Below are positions 6,700 to 13,052 of a DNA stretch of 13,206 bases, in pieces. The stretch comes from Planctomycetota bacterium. Lineage in GTDB: Bacteria; Planctomycetota; Planctomycetia; Pirellulales; Thermoguttaceae. The notes under the pieces are model-generated. The model was not told the origin of the DNA, made no database searches, and was given only the letters and a program-made list of their open reading frames with translations. The stretch is taken from positions 1 through 13,206 of the forward strand of contig JABMRP010000163.1 of NCBI GenBank assembly GCA_013202535.1, in the 5' to 3' direction. Both the position numbers and the translations under genes were made by a program. Within the stretch, counting starts at the first letter, position 1, and each line of letters starts with the position of its first letter.

Positions 6700-7419
6700 T
6701 CAAGCGACCCTTCTTGGGGGAAGGAATCGTCCGCGATCGCGGTTGAACTGATCGATCGCCGTGGCGTAATCGTCGGGCCGGCCAATGTCCAACCAGTAGC
6801 AGTCCTCCTGATAGGCCATCACCCGCCGGTCCTGTTCGCGGATGCGCAAGATCAAGTCGGGCATGGCGAGCGGTTCGCCCGGCTCCACCAGATCGCAAAC
6901 CTCGGGCTGGAAACAGTAGATCCCCATACTCACGAGAAACCGGTGCTTCGGTTTCTCCAGATACTCGGTCAACTGTCCCTGGCCGTCCACCTGAAGGACG
7001 CCGAGGTCGATCGTTACGCTCTTCTCGTACGTCGCAATGGTTGCCATCGCATGTTGTTGCCGGTGAAACGCGGCAAGATGGTTGAAGTTCAGCGTCGTCA
7101 GGAGATCGCCGTTCATGACCAGGAACGGCTCGTCGGGGCGTTCCAACATGCCAAGACAACCGGCCGTGTCGAGCGGCGTGTCCTCGCGAAAGTACCGGAT
7201 CCGGACGCCCAGGCGCGAGCCGTCACCCAGAAAAGTGCGGATCAATTCGGCCAGATGCCCGGTGACGACGGTCAGGTCGGTAATCCCGTGTGCCTGCAAT
7301 TGCCGGACGAGAACCTCGATCACCGGAACATCGTCCAAAGGCACCAGTGGCTTGGGGAAGATGGTGGAAAACGGTTTCAGACGCGTCCCTTTGCCTCCGG
7401 CCAATAACACCGCTTGCAT
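6700..7419 (-). CDS. Sugar-1-phosphate nucleotidyltransferase
   Basis: 239 aa, a full-length single-domain NTP-transferase that would couple a sugar 1-phosphate with an NTP to give an NDP-sugar and pyrophosphate. The signature loop LAGGKGTRLKP (6-16) is followed by FPKPLVP (21-27, Lys23 contacting the phosphates). Next come EDTPLDTAG (80-87) and NGDLLT (103-108, metal-binding Asp105), with the second Asp side at DIGRPDDY near the C-terminus. It resembles mannose-1-phosphate guanylyltransferase and glucose-1-phosphate thymidylyltransferase relatives without added hexapeptide or CBS domains; the nucleotide cannot be assigned. The start is firm: TGAGGAG, which includes the stop of the preceding dehydratase gene, lies 6 nt upstream, implying coupled translation. 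In this operon it probably supplies the activated sugar for the dehydratase and reductase. Confidence 0.9.
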   Translation of the reverse strand: MQAVLLAGGKGTRLKPFSTIFPKPLVPLDDVPVIEVLVRQLQAHGITDLTVVTGHLAELIRTFLGDGSRLGVRIRYFREDTPLDTAGCLGMLERPDEPFLVMNGDLLTTLNFNHLAAFHRQQHAMATIATYEKSVTIDLGVLQVDGQGQLTEYLEKPKHRFLVSMGIYCFQPEVCDLVEPGEPLAMPDLILRIREQDRRVMAYQEDCYWLDIGRPDDYATAIDQFNRDRGRFLPPRRVA

Positions 7420-7429
7420 GAGACACTCC

Positions 7430-8419
7430 TCAAATGGAATAACGGTTTGTGGCGTAATGATCGCGGTGGGACTCGATCCACTGGATGGTCCGACCGAGCC
7501 CCTCGTCGAGGCTGACGGCCGCGCGCCAGCCGATCGTGGCGGCGGCCTTCTCCGCGGAGCATATCAGCTCCATGACTTCGCTCTTCTCCGGCCGCATCCG
7601 CTCATCGCGCGCGTGGACGACGAGATCTCGGCCAAGTCGCTCGCCCACGAGTTCGACGACGCGGCCGATCGTCACGCCGGATCCCGTACCCAGATTCACG
7701 ACTTCGCCGCACACGTCCTCACTCTCGGCGGCCGCCATAAACCCGCGCGCCGTGTCCTCGACGAAGAGAAAGTCGCGGACCGGGCTGGTGCTGCCCAACT
7801 TGATATCGCTGCCGGTCAGCGCCTGCGTGATGATCGTGGGGATCACGGCGCGGGCGCTTTGCCGGGGGCCATACGTATTAAACGGGCGGACAATGACCAC
7901 GGGGCTCTCGAACGATGCCCAGTAGCTATAGGCCAACTGGTCGGAGCCGATCTTCGTGGCCGCGTAGGGACTCTGAGCCTTCAGCGGATGCTTCTCATCG
8001 ATCGGCGTGTATTGCGCCGTCCCGTAAACTTCGCTGGTGGAGGTCTGCACGAGTCGCTCCACCAGGCAATTGCGGCAGGCCTCCAACACGTTCAGCGTGC
8101 CCAGGACGTTTGTCTCCAAGTAGCTTTGCGCGGCGTGGTAGCTGTAGGGAATGCCAATCAGGGCGGCGAGATGGAAGACCACGTCGCAGCCTTGGACCAT
8201 GCCCTGGACCGCCGTTCGGTCTCGCACGTCGCCGAAGACGATCTCCAACGACTCCCGAACCTCGGGCGCCACCGACGCGAGTTGGCCGATGTCACTCCGC
8301 GAGTTGTAATGGACCATCGCCCGCGTGTGGACACCGGCCCGGACCAGGGCCGTGGCCAGATGGCTGCCGATGAATCCCCCGGCACCGGTTACCAGCGCTT
8401 GTCCGCCTGCCAGCTTCAT
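7430..8419 (-). CDS. LegB-like NAD-dependent NDP-sugar 4,6-dehydratase
   Basis: 329 aa extended SDR. The NAD motif is TGAGGFIG (11-18). HLAALIGIPYSYHA is at 83-96, TSTSEVYG at 126-133 and YAATK at 152-156 (catalytic Tyr152, Lys156). The conserved RPFNTYGPRQSARAVIP and SPVRDFLFVEDT segments follow. This combination, particularly LIGIPYSY and GPRQSARAVIPTIITQ, is what I know from the LegB group of GDP/UDP-GlcNAc-type 4,6-dehydratases, which make a 4-keto-6-deoxy sugar. No other legionaminic acid gene (aminotransferase, synthase, hydrolysing epimerase) is in the window, so the product may be a simpler deoxyhexose; the gene symbol is withheld. The start overlaps the glycosyltransferase stop by 4 bases, with a GGAGG site 8 nt upstream. 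Cytoplasmic; supplies the Rmd-like reductase. Confidence 0.85.
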   Translation of the reverse strand: MKLAGGQALVTGAGGFIGSHLATALVRAGVHTRAMVHYNSRSDIGQLASVAPEVRESLEIVFGDVRDRTAVQGMVQGCDVVFHLAALIGIPYSYHAAQSYLETNVLGTLNVLEACRNCLVERLVQTSTSEVYGTAQYTPIDEKHPLKAQSPYAATKIGSDQLAYSYWASFESPVVIVRPFNTYGPRQSARAVIPTIITQALTGSDIKLGSTSPVRDFLFVEDTARGFMAAAESEDVCGEVVNLGTGSGVTIGRVVELVGERLGRDLVVHARDERMRPEKSEVMELICSAEKAAATIGWRAAVSLDEGLGRTIQWIESHRDHYATNRYSI

Positions 8420-9597
8420 GCGGCGTCCCTCCGGGCATCGGCGGGACGTTCGAGAATGGTTGCGATCCGCTCGGTCTGGGCTTCCACCGTGAGTTCCGTC
8501 GCCCGCGCTGCCGCCCGTTGCCCCATGGCCGCACGGAGTTCGCGGTCAGCGACGAGCCGGGCGAGCCGGTCCACCATCTGATCGACGTGCCACGGCGAAT
8601 CGATGACATAGCCGTCCTCGCCGTCGGTAAGCAATTCTCCGGCCCCGTTCTGTCGCGTCGTAATCACCGGTAGTCCCGCGGCCATGGCCTCCGGCACGAC
8701 CAGACTGCACGGGTCGTAGAACGTCGGGAAGGCGAACAGATCGGCCCCGGCGAAGCACGGACGCACATCATCCACGGATCCGAGAAAACGCGTCTTCCGC
8801 TCCACGCCCAGCGACTCGGCCTGGCGACGATAGCGTCGGTCACGGTCGTTTCCACAGACCACCAGCCGGCTTTCGGGGAACGAACGTACGAGTCGGGCGA
8901 ACGCTTCCAGCAGAGGCGTAAGCCCTTTGAGTCCGTAGTTCCTCGCCACGAAAAGGATTCCCACGTGGCCCGGGCCGAGGCCCTGCTCGCGGCGAAACGC
9001 TTCTCGCAGCGACCGGCTGTCTTCCGCGTGGTCGCGTCGGTCAAGGCCGTTGTAGACGACCGAGATTCGCTCCGGAGGAATCTTGTGATACCGTTGGAAA
9101 TGCTCGGCCACCATCCGGCTCGGGGCGATGATGTGCGGAGTGAACCGGGACGAGAACTGTCGCCGGGCAATGGCTCGGAACACCCACTGCCGCAGGCTCA
9201 TCGACTTGCCCAGCCACCACAGAAGCCGCGGCGCCCATCCACGCAATCGGCGGCTGCCGTGATCGAGCGACGCGGGATGACTGCCGCCGACCGCCAGATA
9301 GGCGTCTTGGTACCAGACCTTCGAGAAGCCGATGATTCTGTCGAAATCGAATCGCTTGATCATCGTCTCGGAGGCTGCCGCAAACTGGTACGCCCGAAAC
9401 GCCTTCAGCCGCGACAGCCGGCTCGCCGGCACCGCATGGAACAAGACCTCGCTGGGGAGTTCGCCGGAGGCGACGTCTCGGGCGAAAACATGGACCTCGT
9501 GCCCGGCCGCATGGAGCGCGCGGGCGAGCGTCCCCGCGTACTTTTCCGCCCCACCTCGATGGGCGTCGACGTGTTCGATATTCAGCGCAATTCTCAT
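8416..9597 (-). CDS. Glycosyltransferase family 4 (RfaG/WaaG-like)
   Basis: 393 aa GT-B fold glycosyltransferase. The N-terminal acceptor domain starts MRIALNIEHVDAHRGGAEKYAGTLA, with the GG-E loop usual in retaining GT4 enzymes. The C-terminal donor domain has ILFVARNYGLKGL (214-226; Arg219 and Lys224 as phosphate contacts) and DPCSLVVPEAMAAGLPVITT (295-314), where Asp295 takes the place of the first Glu of the E-x7-E motif and Glu303 is the second. The DPCSLV and NGAGELL pattern recalls lipopolysaccharide core glucosyltransferase WaaG. It probably transfers an NDP-sugar onto an envelope glycan at the cytoplasmic face. The frame is open to 9804, but the upstream part has repetitive, uncharacteristic sequence; the ATG at 9595-9597 gives the standard N-terminus. 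No clear ribosome binding site is seen. It is the first gene of the four-gene operon. Confidence 0.88.
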   Translation of the reverse strand: MRIALNIEHVDAHRGGAEKYAGTLARALHAAGHEVHVFARDVASGELPSEVLFHAVPASRLSRLKAFRAYQFAAASETMIKRFDFDRIIGFSKVWYQDAYLAVGGSHPASLDHGSRRLRGWAPRLLWWLGKSMSLRQWVFRAIARRQFSSRFTPHIIAPSRMVAEHFQRYHKIPPERISVVYNGLDRRDHAEDSRSLREAFRREQGLGPGHVGILFVARNYGLKGLTPLLEAFARLVRSFPESRLVVCGNDRDRRYRRQAESLGVERKTRFLGSVDDVRPCFAGADLFAFPTFYDPCSLVVPEAMAAGLPVITTRQNGAGELLTDGEDGYVIDSPWHVDQMVDRLARLVADRELRAAMGQRAAARATELTVEAQTERIATILERPADARRDAA

Positions 9598-10461
9598 GGC
9601 GGATTCAATCCATCGGTGGTAGTGCCGCTTGTCGCGCTTGTGCCGCTCGTTTCCGTGGTGAACCGGCTGTTTGGGAAGAAAGTCCCCCCCGACCGTGCAG
9701 CAGCCGACGACGCGGCCAGACACGGACAGAGCACGGTTTCGACGTTCCGGGGAAACCGAAGGATCGATGGCGTTTTCCGACGGGTCAACATCCCGGAAGT
9801 GCATTCATCGGACGAGGGTCGCGTGCTCCCGAATCATCCTCCCGCACAGCCGTAAACGGATGCTGTAAGAGCGCGGACGGCCTAACAGCCATGCGCGTGG
9901 CGAACTCAGGACAACTATGCAGGAACCACCGTGCTAGATGGGGCGACTTGCCGCGATGCCCTTCATCTCCATCTTGCCTAAACATCCTTTTGCCCCTTTT
10001 TTCCCGGCGTCCGCGTAGGCTACACCCTTCGCCTCGTGGTGTCAACAGAAAACTGATGACGGTCACCCTTCCCCTTCCCCCCTTTTTATCCCAGGGCGCC
10101 ATCACACGCGACGTCATTCAACTTTCAACAGACCATCTCTCCCAGCGGGCCAGCGGACCTCGCGCACCGCGAGACGTGCGATTGGCGCAGGTCTCTCGAC
10201 CTCGGCGAAAGGGGGCGACCGCGGAGGTGGATTTCGCCGATTGTACCGATCGTGGCGCGGGAGGCGTCTGTTTTGGCCTCTTTCTTGCGCGATTCACGCC
10301 CCTCGGGCGTCGCGCCGTCGCATTCCGTAACCCATGAATTGTTAGCGACATAGAACCGAATCGCCTCTAGCAACGGCACCAACCACACGGGCTGGCATGT
10401 CCGGTTTCCGCGAACCCGGGAACCCAAGCACCCCTTGCCGCCTTTTGAAATGGAGATTTTC
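9598..10461. other. Long divergent non-coding region
   Basis: Separates the minus-strand sugar operon from the plus-strand CheX gene. It contains an imperfect 9-base triplication at 9624-9650 (GCCGCTTGT-like units), pyrimidine-rich tracts around 9982-9998 and 10068-10086, repeat copy C, and a small hairpin at 10296-10310 (ACGCCC/GGGCGT). Open frames here (for example 9891-10337 plus, 10118-10351 minus) are rich in Arg, Pro and Ser, run through the repeat and look non-coding. I found no convincing sigma70 promoter for either flanking gene. Confidence 0.5.
10184..10221 (-). repeat. Dispersed repeat, copy C (inverted, core only)
   Basis: The reverse complement of 10198-10221 matches 676-699 of copy A with one mismatch (CGGTCG, CCCCCTTTCG, CGAGGTC). 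Extended to 10184 it includes GAGACCTGCGCC, as in copy B. The further flanks diverge, so the element ends cannot be fixed from this window. It lies about 240 bases before the CheX gene. Confidence 0.65.
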
Positions 10462-10986
10462 ATGGCCAGTGCAACCTTGGAAGCAAGCAACGCCTTTGCC
10501 GCGGATCCCGATCTACTGAACTCGATTACCGACGCGGTCAACAGTGCGTTGACGATGTGCGACACCCAGGTGCGATGCGTGGGAATGTCGAGCGTGCCGC
10601 TGAGGGAAAAGGGACTGGTCACCGGCATGATCGGCGTCCATGGCGCGGTGTCGGGCTTCGTAACGGTGAATCTGGCCGAGAAAGTCGCGTTGGCTGCGGT
10701 CGGTGGCCTGTTACAGGAGGAAGCCGACCACCTCACCGCGCAGATTATCGACGGCGTCGGCGAGATCACCAATCTCATCGCCGGGGGAATCAAGAAAGGT
10801 CTGGCCAAGACGAAATGGGCCTTTTCCAACGTCACCGTGCCCTCGGTCATCGTCGGACAAAGCTACGACATCGCCTACGCCAAGGGCCTGAAGTTCCTCA
10901 GCGTGGCCTTCGAACAGACCCACAGCGAAGCGATCATGCTCGACGAGCGAATGATGCAAGTCACCGTCTCGCTGCTACGGCTCTAG
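10462..10986 (+). CDS. cheX: CheX-family chemotaxis phosphatase-like protein
   Basis: 174 aa, the usual length for CheX/CheC-type single-domain proteins. The family's phosphatase helix motif is visible as D97-GVG-E101-IT-N104 within DGVGEITNLIAGGIKKGLA; Glu and Asn are the catalytic pair that dephosphorylates CheY-P in characterised members. Hydrophobic sheet segments flank it (TGMIGVHGAVSGFVTVNL, LKFLSVAFEQ). The start at 10462 is chosen because GGAG lies 6 nt upstream; in-frame starts at 10435 (TTG) and 10450 (ATG) are possible but less well placed. No response regulator, kinase or methyl-accepting receptor gene is nearby, so the partner is unknown. It stands alone on the plus strand and converges with the SpsF-like gene 27 nt away. 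It probably acts in the cytoplasm on a phosphorylated receiver domain encoded elsewhere. Confidence 0.85.
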   Translation: MASATLEASNAFAADPDLLNSITDAVNSALTMCDTQVRCVGMSSVPLREKGLVTGMIGVHGAVSGFVTVNLAEKVALAAVGGLLQEEADHLTAQIIDGVGEITNLIAGGIKKGLAKTKWAFSNVTVPSVIVGQSYDIAYAKGLKFLSVAFEQTHSEAIMLDERMMQVTVSLLRL

Positions 10987-10998
10987 CCCTCGTTCTTT

Positions 10999-11010
10999 CC
11001 GCTTTGGCGG
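10999..11010. terminator. Possible weak bidirectional terminator hairpin
   Basis: CCGC-TTTG-GCGG lies in the 27-nt gap between the convergent CheX and SpsF-like genes. The stem is only 4 bp and no good T-run follows on the plus strand; on the minus strand the flank is A-rich, not T-rich. The call rests on position more than strength. Confidence 0.2.
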
Positions 11011-11013
11011 CCC

Positions 11014-11769
11014 TCACCCTTCTTCAAGCCGCTTCTGACGAACGTGCCCGTTGATCTCCGCCAACTGGGGTTCTTCGGCCAGCAACCGGCAGACGTCGCG
11101 CCAGGTGAAATCGTCGCGCGGGGCCATTTTCGCGTACACCGCGCGAACGAACTCCAGATCGGCCGCTTCATCGACCGTCCATCGCCAGTGGCTCGGATTC
11201 TCGCCGCCGCTGACCGAAGGCCCGCTGACGGACAGCAGAGCGAAACGCTCCGGATGCTCGTACACATACGGCGTCACGTGCGTCCGCTGATAGGGCAACT
11301 CCGCCTCGCGGTGTGCGCGCCGTAACGTCTCGACCGAAAAGACCTCGGTATCGAGGCCGCGCGGATAGGTGCGATCGAGAACGTTGGCCGCGTAGTCGGG
11401 CCCCTCGGCGAGGAAACGGCGGACCACGTCGTCGAGCACGCCCGGATCGATCAGCGGGCAGTCGGCGGTCACGCGGACCACGACGTCGGCCTGATATTCC
11501 CGAGCGGCGTGCCAGTAGCGATGCAGCACGTCCTCGGCGCTTCCCCGAAAGCAGGCAACCCCCAGTGCGGCGCAGTGGCGGGCCAGCGGATCATCGCCAG
11601 CCAGATCGGTCGTGGCGACGACCACTTCGTCCAGACTGCCGGCGCGGCCCACTCGGGCCACCACCTGTCCCAACATGGTTCGCCGGCCCAGTTCGCAAAG
11701 CGCCTTGCCCGGCAGCCGCGTGCTTCCCATCCGGGCCTGGACAATGGCCACTATCTTTACCGACTCCAC
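11014..11769 (-). CDS. SpsF-like cytidylyltransferase-family protein
   Basis: 251 aa, full length for the spore-coat polysaccharide SpsF / CMP-KDO synthetase-like family. The nucleotide-binding signature VAIVQARMGSTRLPGKAL spans about residues 7-24, and RVTADCPLIDP (99-109) provides the acidic metal-binding region. SHWRWTVDEAADLEFV near residues 207-222 is the family's C-terminal landmark. Members activate or transfer acidic or amino sugars for surface polysaccharides; many are annotated only as glycosyltransferase family protein, and the substrate cannot be read here. The start is a GTG at 11767-11769, giving MESVKIVAIVQ; AGAGG lies 9 nt upstream. The 131 nt between it and the thioredoxin-like gene upstream show no gene. 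Same strand as the sugar operon but separated from it by CheX, so it is a separate transcription unit that may serve the same envelope glycan. Confidence 0.88.
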   Translation of the reverse strand: MESVKIVAIVQARMGSTRLPGKALCELGRRTMLGQVVARVGRAGSLDEVVVATTDLAGDDPLARHCAALGVACFRGSAEDVLHRYWHAAREYQADVVVRVTADCPLIDPGVLDDVVRRFLAEGPDYAANVLDRTYPRGLDTEVFSVETLRRAHREAELPYQRTHVTPYVYEHPERFALLSVSGPSVSGGENPSHWRWTVDEAADLEFVRAVYAKMAPRDDFTWRDVCRLLAEEPQLAEINGHVRQKRLEEG

Positions 11770-11900
11770 CGGAGGAAACCTCTGCGTCGATCACCTGATT
11801 GAACGGCCCTCGACGCGGCATCCTACGCGGAACGCCCGCCCGCGGTCAAACCCGACTGGAAGACTTCTTGTTGCGATTCACGGGAATTCGCGAGCTTGGG

Positions 11901-12413
11901 CTACTTCGTCGTCTGCTCCAAATCGCCGGATCGATTGGCGGTCAACAGCACGCGCGCCCGGGCCGCGTTCGCCGCGGTGGTCCCGGAGGCTTCATTCTCT
12001 TGAGCCCCCGATTGGTTCATGGCGATGCCCTTTTCGATGAACCTCTCGACCGTGTCGATGCTCTGCATTCCCACGAGTTTCTGGCGTTTCCAGCCATCGG
12101 CCGTCTTGCTGTACATGACCAATTGGGGAATCGGGCCGCCGCCGGTGAGTTGTCGGCCCAAATCCCGCTGCTGGTCCATGTTGATCACGGCGAAACTGAC
12201 GTCGCTGAAGATTCCGCGGGTTTTGGCCTGGGGAATGACGGTGCTCTTCATCCGCTGGCAGGCTCCGCACCAGTCGGCACTCACCATGACGAGAATGGGT
12301 CGCCCGGTTTCATTGCTCTGACGGACCGCTTCGCTGTAGGTTTCCGAATCCGAATCCGAACCGGCAGCTCCGAGAACGGCTTGAAGCACAACTGCCATGG
12401 TTAAACTTGTCAT
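11901..12413 (-). CDS. Thioredoxin-fold protein, probably exported
   Basis: 170 aa. A short hydrophobic N-terminus (MTSLTMAVVLQAVLGAAG) suggests an export signal with possible cleavage near AAG, although it lacks the usual basic residues. A thioredoxin fold follows: LVMVSADWCGACQRM places the redox CGAC at residues 49-52, and GGPIPQLVMY has the cis-Pro at 96. This matches thiol:disulfide proteins of the DsbD-C-terminal/thioredoxin_7 kind that handle disulfides outside the cytoplasm. Residues 133-170 form a polar, Ala/Gln/Ser-rich tail without recognised function. The ATG at 12411-12413 is chosen over the upstream frame (open to 12536) because GGAG lies 8 nt before it and it begins the hydrophobic segment. 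Partner proteins cannot be inferred from the neighbours. Confidence 0.85.
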   Translation of the reverse strand: MTSLTMAVVLQAVLGAAGSDSDSETYSEAVRQSNETGRPILVMVSADWCGACQRMKSTVIPQAKTRGIFSDVSFAVINMDQQRDLGRQLTGGGPIPQLVMYSKTADGWKRQKLVGMQSIDTVERFIEKGIAMNQSGAQENEASGTTAANAARARVLLTANRSGDLEQTTK

Positions 12414-12926
12414 CGCGTGATCTCCGTAAATTGGATGGTGCGGTTCCTCCGCGAATGATCCGTAACCCTGCAATTGCCGGGAGGTTTCCGGCGGAAGCAT
12501 GGCATGAGACAGAGAATGCCGCGGGGGGGAGGTCAATGGCGGGCAGGTGGGGGGGTTGCCCGATTTGGGCCGTCGGTTTTCAACAGCGCACTTCTTCGCA
12601 ATCTGCGGATAACCGCACGGCGATAAGACTCCAGTTTATCGGCACAAGCGGATCTTGCAAGCGAAAAAACGAAGCCGGCGGGGACTTCTTGCGGTCGCCG
12701 CGGTTTTGATGGATCGAAAACACCAGCTTTGCCGAATCGACCGGCTGCTGTGCATGTCTGGCTAAGTCTTTGTGTCACCGGGGCTTGCAATCTTCCGTTG
12801 GCCGGCGGCCAGCGGCAAATTGGAGCGGCCGGTCCCGATGCCCCGGTGATCAAACCGCGGGCTCGAAAACGCACGATCGCTTCCAGCGGAACAAACCGCC
12901 GGACCCTAACATCTGGGGGTTCTCGA
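12414..12926. other. Divergent intergenic region with G-rich tract
   Basis: No convincing gene; the minus-strand frame 12533-12937 is Arg/Pro/Ala-rich and overlaps the promoter of the oxidoreductase. Visible structure: a plus-strand G-rich tract at 12523-12555 with two runs of seven G and one of three, in principle able to form a G-quadruplex; a small CTTGCAAG palindrome near 12654-12661; a short stem at 12691-12701 followed by GGTTTT, possibly a weak terminator; and the folded element at 12775-12849 listed separately. Confidence 0.4.
12775..12849 (+). ncRNA. Candidate structured element: three-way junction of nested inverted repeats
   Basis: Pairing by eye gives three helices. P1: TCACCGGGGC (12775-12784) with GCCCCGGTGA (12840-12849), 10 perfect pairs. 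P2: TTGC (12785-12788) with GCAA (12815-12818), then an internal loop and GTTGGCC/GGCCAGC (12797-12803 with 12807-12813) closed by GGC. P3: ATTGG/CCGAT (12819-12823 with 12835-12839), 11-nt loop. The helices abut with no unpaired junction bases. Both non-Watson-Crick pairs (12798-12812, 12821-12837) are G-U in a plus-strand RNA and would be A-C in a minus-strand RNA, favouring plus-strand transcription. It lies upstream of the promoter at 12927, so it is not in that gene's leader. It could be an RNA, a DNA site or a decayed repeat. Confidence 0.35.
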
Positions 12927-12956
12927 TTGAGTCCCACGGCACCAATCCGATATAAT
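12927..12956 (+). promoter_or_regulatory. Sigma70-like promoter for the oxidoreductase gene
   Basis: TTGAGT (12927-12932) and a perfect TATAAT (12951-12956) with an 18-base spacer. Transcription would begin near 12963, leaving a leader of about 90 nt before the ATG at 13053. An inverted repeat GGCGA-G-TCGCC (12962-12972) lies on the predicted start point and could be an operator. Confidence 0.55.
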
Positions 12957-13052
12957 CACCGGGCGAGTCGCCGCGACCACTGGGCAGGCCGGCAAAAGGA
13001 ATGGATCGGACTCGCTGGACAGAAGACCGTTGGGTATGAGGAACATCGGCTG

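Noticed and set aside
6665..7159. N-terminal extension of the Rmd-like reductase
   Set aside because: The frame is open, but it lies almost entirely over the nucleotidyltransferase gene and carries no domain; the ATG at 6662-6664 restores the normal SDR start.
7082..8581. 499-codon plus-strand open frame
   Set aside because: Antisense to the well-supported dehydratase and nucleotidyltransferase genes. Its length is explained by high GC, and the peptide has no domain pattern.
9624..9650. Three imperfect 9-base tandem units
   Set aside because: Too short and diverged to call a functional repeat; no CRISPR-like spacing.
9598..9804. N-terminal extension of the glycosyltransferase
   Set aside because: GT4 proteins normally start at the MRIALN strand; the extension includes a low-complexity HKRDKRH stretch from a 9-base repeat.
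8965..9855. 296-codon plus-strand open frame
   Set aside because: Antisense to the glycosyltransferase, with no recognisable motifs.
10393..10410. TGGCAT...TTTCC, considered as a sigma54 promoter for the CheX gene
   Set aside because: The -12 element (TTGC) is missing and the spacing does not fit.
10118..10850. Minus-strand frames opposite and upstream of the CheX gene
   Set aside because: Shadow of CheX plus translation of repeat copy C.
12775..12849. Possibility that the folded element is an integron attC site
   Set aside because: No matching RYYYAAC and GTTRRRY core pair at the ends, and no integrase or cassette array in the window.
12533..12937. 134-codon minus-strand open frame
   Set aside because: Composition is Arg/Pro/Ala-rich without motifs, it has no good ribosome binding site, and it runs across the promoter and the folded element.
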